Shown: piece by piece, positions 49,197-60,009 of the stretch
Position numbering within the stretch: the stretch's first letter is position 1
How the letters are laid out: every line of letters begins with the position of its first letter
Origin: Adenophora triphylla var. japonica
Lineage: Eukaryota > Streptophyta > Magnoliopsida > Asterales > Campanulaceae
NCBI GenBank assembly: GCA_022495995.1
Contig: JAFEMH010003611.1
Span: forward strand, 62,001-126,000
Length of the DNA stretch: 64,000 nt
Direction of reading: 5' to 3'
The notes under the pieces: model-generated
The model's database searches: none
Told to the model about the DNA's origin: nothing
The model's input: only the letters and a program-made list of their open reading frames with translations
Position numbers and translations under genes: made by a program

Positions 49197-49301
49197 GCTC
49201 GGCCAAGCAACTCATATGACTCGGCCGAGCATGACCGTTATTGGAAATTAACACACTGGAAGGTTCTGCTCGGCCGAGCACCTCATATGACTCGGCCGAG
49301 C
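49197..49301. repeat. GCTCGGCCGAGC palindromes, right subterminal cluster of the hAT
   Basis: Copies begin at 49197, 49219, 49268 and 49290. They form two pairs, each with CTCATATGA between its members, about 130-230 bp upstream of the candidate TATA box of the transposase. Confidence 0.92.
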
Positions 49302-49368
49302 AAGTCAAAAATCGACGGTTAACCGGCGGTTGACCGGTTTTTCAAATCACCTGACTGGTTATGGCAAC

Positions 49369-50685
49369 TTGCCTTAGCCTCAGTCTCCCTCAGAGTCCTA
49401 CTCGAGTCACAATCAGCTCCCAATAAAGCTCGACGTCTATCCTCCAAGATAACCTGAGTCGCTCCCATCTCCCTCTCGTACCAGTCCAAGTAGACAGTGG
49501 TCAAGATGGTGCTCTTCCCTGCCTCCCGAAGATAGCCCCGGGTGGGAAAGCGGTATGTGTCCAAGCCCTCGAGAAGAAAGAGAAGCCGGCCGGATCTCTC
49601 ATGTCCAATGACACCACCTCCATGGTCCCGATGTCCTCCCAATCACTCAAAGGCTCTGTAAAGCCCCAAACCGCCCGGATACCAAGCGGGGTATGTAGAA
49701 GGACGACCAGCGAGAATCCCGGAACCCTCACTGGCATAAGACTCTGAAATATCCTCCTGATGCCGCAACCTCCAATGTGGTATCCACCAACGGATGTCCG
49801 AAGTGGATAGCCTAGCCATCATCGGCTCCCGGCTACCCTGTTCCTGCTGCCTAGGTGCACCTCTCCGAGAGATCACCCAAGGGCACCGAGTCGGCAAAGC
49901 CCCGTGCAAAGCCCCGAGCCTCTCGTGCAAGCCCACGGTGTCAACATAGCCGGACTCCGGACCTCATGAAACGGTCTCCCCGAGCCATCCCGTCGATCCC
50001 ATGAAATGTCTCTCCCAAGACCGGCGGGACAATATCCTTCCAGCCACTGCAGCCTCGACCATGTCCAAGAGGCCACTATGACAGATCCCCACGGACTCGG
50101 CGGTGAACAGTAACAGAGAATACGCGAGAGAATGAAAGCATCCATAGCCACCGTGGTCGCGGCCATATCTGGAGACCCAAACCTGCCCGGATATCGAAAG
50201 GTCAATCCTATCCGGGCTACCATCATCCTCTCGGCCTCTCCCAAAGGAATCTGCGGAAAAGATGCAAGCTTTACCGTCACCGCACGTCTCCGTCAGCGGA
50301 ATAGATATAGCCTCGGTCTCGGGACCCCAATCAAGGCTCAAGTCTTCGTACGTTGGAACAATTTCGTTGTAAGAGAAGCGATAAACATGTCTCCGGACGT
50401 CCCGAGAACTTTCTTTGCGGCTCTCAGCGGGTCCCAATCGGGCGGGAGATCCCTCAAATGCCATAAAGACTTGATCTTGAAGGAAGAATCAAGCAGTCCC
50501 TTGTGATTTTGGAAGTTATGTCTCGCCCAAGATTGAAGACCGGATAGAAAATGGTCTCGCTTCCCCCTTTGCAATCTGACGAGCTTCTCCATCGCAAAGT
50601 GTTCAAAGATGGTGCTTTTAGGTCCAAAATATGCTCTGGGAACAATTGGGACAAGTCTAGAGTGAAAATGAAATGAAATGGCCAA
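49369..50685 (-). pseudogene. Antisense ORF 1 of the Tat-like fragment
   Basis: The coding sequence is scattered over several frames. 50685-50338 reads …LWHLRDLPPDWDPLRAAKKV, followed by 50464-49964 with FSYNEIVPTYEDLSLDWGPE. These resemble plant transposon-derived proteins of the DUF7745/plant-mobile-domain kind, which have a FxxNEIxPTxEE-like block. Later pieces (49936-49319) continue with basic and acidic stretches and end at the hAT junction, so the C-terminus is lost. Frameshifts are numerous. Family assignment is tentative and the function of such antisense ORFs is unknown. Confidence 0.55.
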
Positions 50686-50730
50686 GCCTTGCTTTTATTC
50701 AGAAAATAACCAGCTCAGACAGAACTGTTA

Positions 50731-50771
50731 GCCGCACGGCTTCATTTGCCCTCAAGGCCATGCCGCACGGC
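50731..50771. repeat. Paired GCCGCACGGC motif upstream of antisense ORF 1
   Basis: GCCGCACGGC at 50731-50740 and 50762-50771 is followed by TTCATTTGCC and TACATTAGCC. This matches the arrangement in the LTR of the same element. Confidence 0.9.
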
Positions 50772-51102
50772 TACATTAGCCCTCTGCAGAAAAATCTGCC
50801 CAAGGGAGTTTTCACCCCACTTTTTCAACCAAAACCTGTACAAAAACATATCCAGAAGCCATTCAAGCATTCATACACCATTATAAATCATTTTGGCCCA
50901 GTTTCAGCCCCAATTCCAAGCAAAAAAGTCGCCCCAAGGCTCAGATAATATGCAAATTGAAAAAGCATAAATTAGAAAAGTAAATAAAATGTAAATACAA
51001 TGTTTTCGCCCCATCGGCGCCCAAATAAAGCGAAAAATAAACAAGTTGTGCATAAAAATTGTTCATTGTTTGTTTTTGTTCCAAATCTATTCTAGAGACC
51101 TC

Positions 51103-53644
51103 CTAGGCCTCCGATTCTTCTTCCTCCTCATCGCTACTCAGCTCATAAATGCTAGCCTCCCTCATCAAGTCCTCCTGGTCGCTCAAGTCAGACAAATGGA
51201 CATTATCGTGCCCGTACTCAGCCAGCTGCTCCAGAATGTCAGCGTTGGGTCCCCGCCCCCGAGGCATGGCACTGGAAGAGTACTCCGGCCGATGAGGTAG
51301 CCTGTGCCCCCGACGTGCCGTCTCTTGCGCCCGGGCTCCTGTGCATCCGCCGCCTTCGAAGCGCAGCCGGCTTCCTCGAAGAGACCGGCACATGTCCTTC
51401 CAGCCCTATTCCGCCCGACCGGCCTATCGTAAGTGCGAGTGGAACACGAGAAAAAGAAGAGAAAAATCTCGTAAAATCTCGAAAATTGCAAAAGCAGAAA
51501 ATAAAGGGAATAAGACCCTAAAAGTACACTTACGGTGCTATCGGGCGGCAAGGTGTACTTTGGGGCTCCCTAGCATCGGGGACGGGTATCCTCATCCTCC
51601 TCGGCACTCCATGGATCACATAGGACGGATGCGCAGGAGGGATCCGGCGGGTCGGTAGGCTCATCCTCCCCATATCCCGGTGACCGCCGGCTTCACTAGC
51701 TTCGTGGCGTCCTCGTGGCGCTCCACAAACACGGCGTAGGGGTGTCCATGTCGAAGTACTCCTCTGCAGGCCACGCACAGTACTGGCAATCTCATCCTGG
51801 CCAATCCACGGGCCGTAGCATCCGTCTTTGGAGGATCGTGAGGAGTAATGGCGTCCAATGGAGGGACATGGCCATCTTTGCCTCGAGAAGCGGTCCCCGG
51901 ATAAATGACATCACATGTCGGCCCAGGTGAGCCACCTCCTGCCTCGTCACCTCGATGGCATCTCCTAGCAAAATCTCCTGATACCTGCCCCGGGGGTAAA
52001 AGTCCACTCCATCGTGCCCATCCACATTGATGGACCGGCCTCACCATTTTGTAATCGAAGGTAATCCGGGTCTTCCCCGTGAATTTATCTCTCGCATCTC
52101 CCCTCCAGAACCATAGCGGGGAAGATGGTGACATCACTCTGCTTGGTTCCCAAGTGGAAGAACCCGATCACCTCGCAAAACCAGCCTGCATGTTCAAAAC
52201 ATCAAAAGGTCATTCTCTCTCTTATAAAAGTCTCAAGACGGGAAAGAGAAAAGGAGAAAAGAAAGGAGACTACCTCGAGGGCAAAAGAAAAGCGAGTCCA
52301 TCGAAGCGGCCTTGTTCCATTTGTACATGTCCAATGAGAAGTACAACTCCGCCAATCCGGCCTCTCCCCAGAGACCGTCCCTATCCCATCCACATCCTCC
52401 AGAGAGTCGAGGAGGCAAGTCATGGCTATGTCCCGGAATTAGCAAAAATGGTGGTGATAGCATCAACCATATGAATGCTCTAGCCGGTGGCGGGCGGTCA
52501 CATCATTAGCGACAAAATTACGCATGCAAGGCCGAGCTGCCACCTCGACGTTCCGTGTCTCCATACCCGGCCCCTTGGGAATCGGCTCAAACCCGACCAA
52601 AGCACGAAACTCCTCGGCGGTAATATGGTCTCTCCAAGTCACGGGCCTCCCGGTGAGCGTAGGCCGATGTAGGCTGTGAAATCGGCGAGTCAGCATCGGC
52701 TCTCCCGGCTCGGGTGAAAGCTATGTGTCTTGTCCCACCAGAACTCGAAAGGGCTGGACCAAGCCCTTGCTCTTAGAGGTGATGTGAACACCCCTGCCGA
52801 TAGCCTCTACGAATGCATCCGAGCCGGTAGCCCTCACCATTGCAGGATTTGCCCATTCTTCTCAAAATCCGGCATCCTCTGCCCAAAGCTTGGACCGCAA
52901 TCTCCGATGGTCCTCTAGACTTGTTCTCCTGTAGACAAGCACATCAAAAAAGAAGCGTCAGTCCTTCATATCATTTCAAAAGCATGCATATATTCAAAAG
53001 TGCACATATTTTCAAAAGAAAAGCATTCACAAAAGTTTTTCTAGCATTATTTGCATCAAAAACGTGTCTTTCATCACTTGAAACGCGTCATTGCTTTCCT
53101 AAAGCACAAAATCACAATTCTTCGCACATAAGCATTATTCTTTCAAAAATGGCATGCATGAATCATTTTCATCTTCCAAAATCATGTTTTCTCATTGAAA
53201 ATCAGAATTTTGACCTAGTTCTAGCACAAGGCAAGAACTCCGTCTCATATTTTGAAAAATTCTCATTCCTACTTCATTTTGCGAGAAAAAAGTGAGTCAT
53301 TCTCATAATTTTCATCAAAATAAAATTGCACATGCATATTCTTAGCCTCATAGGTTGTTCATGCATCTCAAAATCATTAAAAAAATCATCCTAAAATTCG
53401 GGTCAAGCCCTAAATCATTCAAAAGTCAAGCAAAATCATCGGATTTGAGCAAAATGAGAATGCTTACCCCAACCGATCGCGGGTTCGTTGATTTATGCTC
53501 CCTTCTCCCCGGGTAAAGCTCCGATGGAGGCGTAAGGAAGTCATACTTCCTCTCCGTCCGAACGAGCTCCTTTCTCCTCCTTCTCGCGGCCGCCGAGATG
53601 TTTCTTCTTGCTTGCCTCGGTATGGGATTGCCCTCCGGATCCAT
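51103..53644 (-). pseudogene. Antisense ORF 2 of the Tat-like fragment
   Basis: A first exon-like frame starts at ATG 53644 (MDPEGNPIPRQARRNISAAA, then RRRRKELVRTERKYDFL) and reaches a good donor, GGG/GTAAGC, at 53468. A likely acceptor, TCTACAG/GAGAAC, lies near 52935. After it come broken frames including WRDHITAEEFRALVGFEPIP, a basic middle part, and a strongly acidic C-terminus (LSDLSDQEDLM … SSDEEEEESEA) ending at 51103. At least one stop and several frameshifts interrupt it. It resembles transposon-derived plant proteins of unknown function, and I cannot name a family with confidence. Confidence 0.5.
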
Positions 53645-53791
53645 TTCAAATCAAAGGGAAGCAAAAAGGGGTTGAAGAAAATTTTGAAATTCTCTCTCTC
53701 TTTTCTCTCTCTCTCGGCTGAAGTGGGCGGCAATGATGCCCAGTCCCCGTTCAAATCTGATTTTAAATAATCTGGAAAAAACAGGCTTCTA

Positions 53792-53830
53792 GCCGTACGG
53801 CTTCTTTTTCTCCATCTCATGCCGGGCGGC
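53792..53830. repeat. Paired GCCGTACGGC / GCCGGGCGGC motif upstream of antisense ORF 2
   Basis: GCCGTACGGC at 53792-53801 is a perfect palindrome. GCCGGGCGGC at 53821-53830 is followed by TTCATTCGC. The pair lies about 150-190 bp upstream of ATG 53644. Confidence 0.88.
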
Positions 53831-54036
53831 TTCATTCGCTCTGAGCAGAAATTACAATCCACCTTTGGACCTTCCACCTGGGCATGCAATTTCCGTTATC
53901 TTTTAACCAAGATAACATCTTTTCAGAAAATATCCCTTATCTCTTTAGCAATCAAGCTTTATTCCCAGTCGCCTCCGTTAAATCCGTTATAACGGGATAA
54001 CACTAGGTGACAACCTCCGAATTGTCAGAACTCTAG

Positions 54037-54528
54037 ACTTGTGCTACCTCTATCCGCGAATAGTGACGTATGCCCAAGTCATTCCAACTTGTGCTACCAC
54101 TATCCGCGAATAGTGACGTATGCCCAAGTCATTTCAAATTGTGCTACCTCTATCCGCGAATAGTGACGTATGCCCAAGTCATTTCAACTTGTGCTACCTC
54201 TATCCGCGAATAGTGACGTATGCCAAGTCATTCCAACTTGTGCTACCTCTATCCGCGAATAGTGACGTATGCCCAAGTCATTCCAACTTGTGCTACCTCT
54301 ATCCGCGAATAGTGACGTATGCCCAAGTCATTCCAACTTGTGCTACCTCTATCCGCGAATAGTGACGTATGCCCAAGTCATTTCAAATTGTGCTACCTCT
54401 ATCCGCGAATAGTGACGTATGCCCAAGTCATTTCAACTTGTGCTACCTCTATCCGCGAATAGTGACGTATGCCCAAGTCATTCCAACTTGTGCTACCTCT
54501 ATCCGCGAATAGTGACGTACGCTCAAGT
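54037..54528. repeat. Minisatellite, ten 50-bp units with TGACGTA
   Basis: Ten nearly identical units (one is 49 bp) each hold ACTTGTGCTACCTCTATCC, an imperfect palindrome CTATCCGCGAATAG and TGACGTATG. The unit ends AAGTCATT. It is directly repeated without unique spacers. Confidence 0.97.
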
Positions 54529-55094
54529 TTCCCAACTTAAGTTACCTCTATCTCCGTCATAAAGAGATAGTGCCATAAGCTCTAGCTTCCTCAGGTGACA
54601 GCCTCCGAATTGTCAAAATCTCAAGGATCCTAGACATCGTTCCTAATTATCTAGTGATGCTTGAACTACGATCAAGGCTTGATTCCTCCGGGATACGTAG
54701 GTAGCCTTTTATAAAAGGTCCAGCCATTCGACCACTTTGGTCACCCTGTTTCTTTGTCACTCCTCAGTGATAAAGCGCCCCCTCATAAAAGTTCAAATAT
54801 CCGACCACCTGGGTCACTCCTAGCATATCCCCAGTAGGATCAATTGCTTGACCTCCTAGGTCATTTTCTCTTCTTTGTCCCCGGCAAGAGACCAGTTTCT
54901 CTTCTTCCTTCCCCAGCGGATCCTAATTCCGAACTACGGCCTGGCTTGATTCCTCCGGGATACGTAGGTAGCCTTCCAAAAGGTTCAGCCACTCGACCGC
55001 CTTGGTCTCCCAATCCGTCTCGGCATTCGCCAGATCGGATCCTTTTCTATCGACAACCCCAATTGCCTTGCAAGTGACGTTGCCGAGGGGCTTC

Positions 55095-56689
55095 TGTAAG
55101 TACCCAAATCGGCTCATGCCTTAGGTTAAATTTCCCGACATTTCGGTAAGTTTCCGGTAATTCCCGGACCTTCCTAGTGTTAGGAAATGTCCTAAACAGT
55201 TTTTAATTAAATAAGGGCTGTAAGGAGCCTTCCTAATTAAGAAAACACGTTTTTCTTAATTAGGGAGAAGGCTTCTAGAATAATGCCACCTTGCATGGTT
55301 CTAGAATGCTTTGAGTCATAATGGATAAGACCGCACGGCCTCATTTGCAAAGGGCTGCGGCCGCACGGCTTCATTAGCCTTATCCAGGCGCCTATAAATA
55401 GAGCCCTCCTCTACCCATTTCACCACACACAATATATGAGAAAAATACACAATACACTCAAATACGTGAAGAAAGCTGGCTGAATTCAAGAAGAAGAAGA
55501 AGGAAGGCCAAGAAGCTACATCCCTCCTCCTTGAAGACCAAAGATCGACCTCTCCTCCTAGCTCCGTCCCGAGAAGCAAAGGAAGTCATTGGTAACCTCG
55601 CACGCCCTATCCTTGCATCCTAATTGCTTTATAAATTGCTCATTGCATTGTCTTTATATTGCTTGGGACTTGATAGCTTAAAGATCACATCTTTATCATC
55701 CCCTTCCCCTTTTTGCATGCATTAAGACCTCATTTGTCATAAAAATGTAGTCTTTTTCATAAAGGTGCATCCTTTGCACCTAAAATCCCTATTTTCCAAT
55801 AAAAATGTTATCTTTATGCATCATTTGCATATAAAGATCAAATCTTTTTCAATAAAAATGCATCCTTTGCATTCAAAAACCTTTTCTAATGCATCATTTG
55901 CATAAAAATCCTATCTTTATGCATCATTTGCATAAAGATCATTTCTTTCAATCAAAAAGCATCATTTGCTAAAACCAAAATGTCATCTTTTCATTAAAGA
56001 GTCATTTTTCATGCATTTCCCCTTTCCCCCAACCTTGGAACGGACCGGTGTAAAAGTTCTCATCTTTGCATCGTTCCTTCCATTAAAGGTTCATGATTTC
56101 TTTAGGAAAAGGATAACCTTGAACCCTATATCTCCGATTATCGCTTAAGAATGAGTATGAAGCCTCTATACGAGCTCGACCGTCTTAAAGCGTAGGATTG
56201 ATGGGCTAAGGACATTCCTTCCTAAAGAACCTCATCTTTGACCAAAAGAGAGTCATTCTCTCGATCACGCAAGTCCCGAGGGTCCCGAGGTTTAAAAATG
56301 CGATGATCATAAGTCAATAGATGAGGACGGGATCATAATCCCAAATACATAAATTCCAAGAAATCCCGAGCGACAACCAACAAATGGTTTGTACGTCCGG
56401 AAGACAACTTGGGACATTCCCCCCTTTTTATTTTCAAACACATGCACACAAAGAAAGCACGCAAGCAAACACGATTAATGAAATCTCGGGAGACTTGCTC
56501 CGGCAAGGCACTTTGGGTGAACGCCAAACGTTCTTCCCAAGGGGTAACTTAACCTCCGAACCCATAAAACCTTTTTTTCAAAGTTTTGAGGTAATCAAAA
56601 TGGCGTGGCGACTCCGTTTTTCAAATAACTCGGATGTCTTCAAACTCGCGTGAATTCCAATAAACAAAAATTTTGGGCACACATTCACA
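55095..56689 (+). repeat. 3' LTR of the Tat-like fragment
   Basis: It begins TGTAAGTACCCAAATCGG after the purine tract. It holds two GCCGCACGGC-type motifs (55330-55369), a TATAAATA box at 55393-55400 followed by GAGCCCTCCTCT, and a block GGCGTGGCGACTCCGTTTT at 56601-56620. The right end near ATTCACA is inferred from where E1 sequence resumes. A run of CATCATTTGCAT-like repeats lies at 55800-55960. Confidence 0.8.
55393..55400 (+). promoter_or_regulatory. LTR TATA box
   Basis: TATAAATA lies 24 bp downstream of GCCGCACGGC, within CCTATAAATAGAGCCCTCC. Confidence 0.7.
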
Positions 56690-57239
56690 GCCGCCACCTG
56701 CAAATTGAAGGCGGTCATGGTCAACGATGTTTGCAAAGCGAACAAATCACTCCTCCTCCGAAATGTGATGATATTTCTACGAAATCTCGAGTACAATGCC
56801 GCGATTTGCAAGACGAAGTGGGAGACCTGCGGCGGAATTGCCACCGGGTCAAACCGCAGAAGGAGACTATGTGTTCTTCCTCATTTCGCCGCCCCATCAA
56901 AACCCAGAACCGCAGCGTACCTCTCTCATACACACACACACACTTTCAGTAGTCTCTCCAAATTCTCTTTCTAAAATTGATCCCTCTCACTGCTCCTTCT
57001 CCATTTCCTTTCCCACTCTCTCTCCATTCACCACTCTCTCTCCAGTCATCTCTTTTTAACCTCCCATCTTCTCCATCATCCCCGCCCCACTGTCCCTTCC
57101 TCTACCCCCTCCCCTAACCACGCCTCACACCCCTCGCTTACGCCCAGATAATCAACCCCCTTCTCCATTTCGTTTCTCACTCTCTCTCCGTACAACTTCT
57201 GATTTTAGATTTGTTTCACAAATTTGCAGAAACAGATCT

Positions 57240-57276
<37 letters not shown>

Positions 57277-58090
57277 CTTGCTTTCTCTCTGAGAATTCTG
57301 TTTGATTTTCCCCTCTTCTCTAAGACGATTTGCCAAACAGAGCTTCTGTTTCTGTTCAATTTAATAATCAAAGTAGAAGAGAGACAGAGGAGTGTTGTGG
57401 CATTGTTGATGGAGGGAGAGGGGAGAGATTGAGAGAGAGACTGAGCAAGTAATGCGGCTAATCTTGGTCTTTGCAATTCAACCATTTCTAACATTCAATC
57501 ACAATTAATAAACTTTTTATTTTCATCAAATTCCTTTTTTATTCATCTTTTAATCATTATTAGGTCAAATTTTATCTGGCAAATTATTTAATGCCGCTGA
57601 TTTTACAGTAAAGTAATGGCATTGAAAGATAAGTATTCTAGAGAGAGGTTATTTATGAATAAGTGGAGAGAGATTAATTTAGAGAAAGAGAGAGAGAGAG
57701 AGAGAGAAAGGTGGGTGGGCGGCCAGAGGTGGGGATGGTGGTAAGTGGTGGGTGGTGGAAAAGAAGGGTAAACAAGACAAGATATAAATTGAGATGGGTT
57801 AATTTTGTGAATAAATAGTTTAAATTGTAGTCCTTTTATTTATTAAAGTTTACACTTAAAATCATTGTAGTTATGTTATATTAATTGAATTGATTTTTCA
57901 ATTTTTACCCTTCATAAAATGGGTCACATGCATTGCACATGTCAATTTAACTGAAAAAATAGATGTCGTTAGCCCTATTTACCTTAAACGAGCATACAAA
58001 ATAGATGAGTTACTATGGTTGAAACGAAAACTAGTTTAAGTATTAAAAAATCAAATAAGCCCTATAGTTGGGGTACTATATTTGCCTATA

Positions 58091-58364
58091 CTCCCTTCGT
58101 CCCGCTTGAAATTGCACACTTACTGTTTGCGCGTGGATTAAGAAAAAAAATAATGATATAAATGTTGTGAGTGTAAAAGTAAAATAGAAGAGAGAATGAG
58201 TGAAAGGAATAATAAATTATAATGATGTTGTGAGTATTAAAATAATGTAGGAGAGAGAATAGGTGGAAGAAATAGTAAAGATTCTTTGCCATTTTAGGAA
58301 GTGTGCAGTTTGTATTGAGACGTCCAAGGAGAAAAGTGTGCAATTTGTAGCGGGACGGAAATAG
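58091..58364. mobile_element. Stowaway-like MITE
   Basis: The ends CTCCCTTCGTCCCGC and, inverted, CTATTTCCGTCCCGC are flanked by TATA on both sides (58087-58090 and 58365-58368). It resembles the element at 62279-62551. Confidence 0.9.
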
Positions 58365-58511
58365 TATATAGGAGAAAGGATAAAAAAAATAAATAAAACA
58401 AAATTGCAAGGACCAAGGATCGAACAATGCGCCCAAATTCCTATCTCAGATAACTTCAACAACCGGAACAACAACAATTAACTGATTAATGATCGGTGTT
58501 ATATATATATA

Positions 58512-58796
58512 CTCCCTCCGTCCCAGAACAATCTTCACACTTTCCCTTTTGGGCGTCCCAAAACTTACTTCACACATTTAAAACTTACCTAAAATGGAAA
58601 GGAATCTTTACTATTCCCTCCACTCATTCTCTCTCCTACATTATTTTAATACTCACAACACCATTATAATTTACTATTCTCTCCACTCATTCTCTCTCCT
58701 ATTTTATTTTCACACTCACAACACTTTCAATATAATACTCCTTCCTTAAAACCAGTGCAAACAGTGTTTGTGAAGTAAGTTCCGAGACGGAGGGAG
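58512..58796. mobile_element. Stowaway-like MITE
   Basis: The ends are CTCCCTCCGTCCCAGAAC and, inverted, CTCCCTCCGTCTCGGAAC, with TA duplications at 58510-58511 and 58797-58798. The interior holds two copies of a TTACTATTC…CTCCACTCATTCTCTCTCCT block. Confidence 0.93.
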
Positions 58797-58945
58797 TATA
58801 TATATATTGCCATTTATACTATAGATAGAGTAAAACTAAAAATTTGGGTGCCCTAATACTATTCAAAAATTTAGGGGCCTAAGGCGACTGCCTTACTCGC
58901 CTTGGGTACCGTGTTGGGCCTGCTCATAGCACTTACTACACTTTA

Positions 58946-59095
58946 CTCCTTTCGTCCCATTTGAAGCTTCACCTTTTATTCAAATGGGTGTCCCGATAAA
59001 AGCTTCACATTTCCTAAAATGGAAAAGGTTTATTAATATTCTATTATACCCACTAACTTTTCTCTCTCACACATTTAAATTAGGAAAAATTCCCC
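58946..59095. mobile_element. Truncated Stowaway-like MITE
   Basis: CTCCTTTCGTCCCATTTGAA after TA (58944-58945) is a left terminus with the usual internal TTTCTCTCTCACAC block. The right end is missing. Confidence 0.65.
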
Positions 59096-59529
59096 TAGGG
59101 CCCCTCTGCCCAGATTTTTTTCCTTTTAAAGAAAACTTTTTTGTAAATCTTAAATAAAGAGTTATCCCCATATTCAAATTCTCCAGACACCCCTAGCTCC
59201 CCCTCTTCTCCCTCCGCTAAACTTCATTTATCACATATATATATACTAGTGCGTCACCCGTGCGATGCAAGGTAAGATATAAAATTTTCTATTTACAAAA
59301 AGTAAGAAATGATAATTAAGCACAAAAAGAACATTACATATTAATATGCTTCATATATATCAGTAAACAAAACACACAAAATATAATACCAATTATAATA
59401 TTATTCAAATTTCAAAACTATAACAATCTTTCAATTTTCAAAGATACGTCAAAAAGTAAGTCCACATGATAATTGACATAAATTTATTTGCCATAAAATA
59501 TATTTAAAAATTAAAATAATACCTTTTGG

Positions 59530-59845
59530 ATGGACGAATTGGGTTGAGTCGAGGATGTTTGGACAAAGCGATTTTGCTCCATGTGCGGTTTGGGCTCAAT
59601 GTGGTTTGCCTTAGGCGGTTTGGCAGTGATGCGGTTTTTGGTGCGGGTTGTTTCAAGAGGTTAGGCTCAGGCTTTTTGTCAAGTGAGGTTTCTTTGGTGC
59701 GGTTTTGGCTTGGGCGGTTTGGATCAGCCGGTTTGGCACGGATGTGGTTTGGGGTGCGGTTTGGCTTAGGCGGTTTTGATCCGAGGTTTGGGACAAGTGA
59801 GGTTTGGGTCAAGTAAGGTTTGTCTTTGGTGCGGTTTTGGGCCAA
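59530..59845. repeat. G/T-rich degenerate repeat in the Helitron
   Basis: About fifteen variants of GCGGTTTGG/GGTTTGGGTCAAG follow one another. The open frames on both strands here are artefacts of the repeat. Confidence 0.75.
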
Positions 59846-60009
59846 GACGGATTAGGTTCTAATACAATTAGAATTATTGAATATATCCTGTGCAAACACG
59901 CTAATTATCCATGTCGGGGTTCCTTTGGAAGAAAAGAAATCCTCGTCCAACTTACATAAAAAATAAATTTTGGCTATGAGTCATAAAATTCATCCCACCA
60001 TGATTTTTT

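Larger units (their letters stand above)
45728..49368 (-). mobile_element. hAT transposon with transposase relic
   Basis: The left end is TAGAGGTGGCCGG followed by dense AACCGG repeats. The right side has matching AACCGGCGGTTGACCGG subterminal repeats (49318-49340), but the terminal repeat is degraded (ATGGCAACTTG at 49361-49371), with no 8-bp duplication. The subterminal regions carry six (45886-46049) and four (49197-49301) copies of GCTCGGCCGAGC or one-base variants. A TATAAATA on the minus strand near 49065 fits a transposase promoter. Confidence 0.85.
49369..56689 (+). mobile_element. 3' part of a Tat-like LTR retrotransposon
   Basis: No 5' LTR, gag or pol remains. What is left, in order, is two antisense coding regions (minus strand), a 50-bp minisatellite, a spacer with two copies of GGGATACGTAGGTAGCC (54687 and 54957), a short purine tract GAGGGGCTTC and a 3' LTR. 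This order is that of the 3' third of Tat elements. The plus-strand orientation follows from the LTR promoter and the tract before TGTAAG. Confidence 0.78.
45391..58086. mobile_element. Mutator-like element E1, copy 2, inverted and split
   Basis: The left arm (45391-45727) matches the right arm of copy 1, and the right part (56690-58086) matches the rest of copy 1 in inverse orientation, including GAAACAGATCTGCTCTCTCT at about 57228. Between the arms lie a hAT (45728-49368) and a Tat-like fragment (49369-56689). About 80 bp of E1 present in copy 1 (29340-29420) are missing at the junction. The right tip lacks the outermost bases and abuts a Stowaway. Copy 2 has no hAT at the place where copy 1 has one. 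Confidence 0.75.

Noticed and set aside
54037..54528. CRISPR-like array
   Set aside because: The 50-bp units follow each other with no unique spacers, in plant retrotransposon DNA. It is a minisatellite.
44813..58925. A single large transposon bounded by CAGGGTCGG and CAGGCCCAAC ends
   Set aside because: The inverted match is short and imperfect and no target duplication was found, so it is mentioned only as a possibility.
59504..59845. Protein-coding genes on both strands
   Set aside because: Both frames come from the GGTTTGG-type repeat, have low-complexity composition and show no domain.
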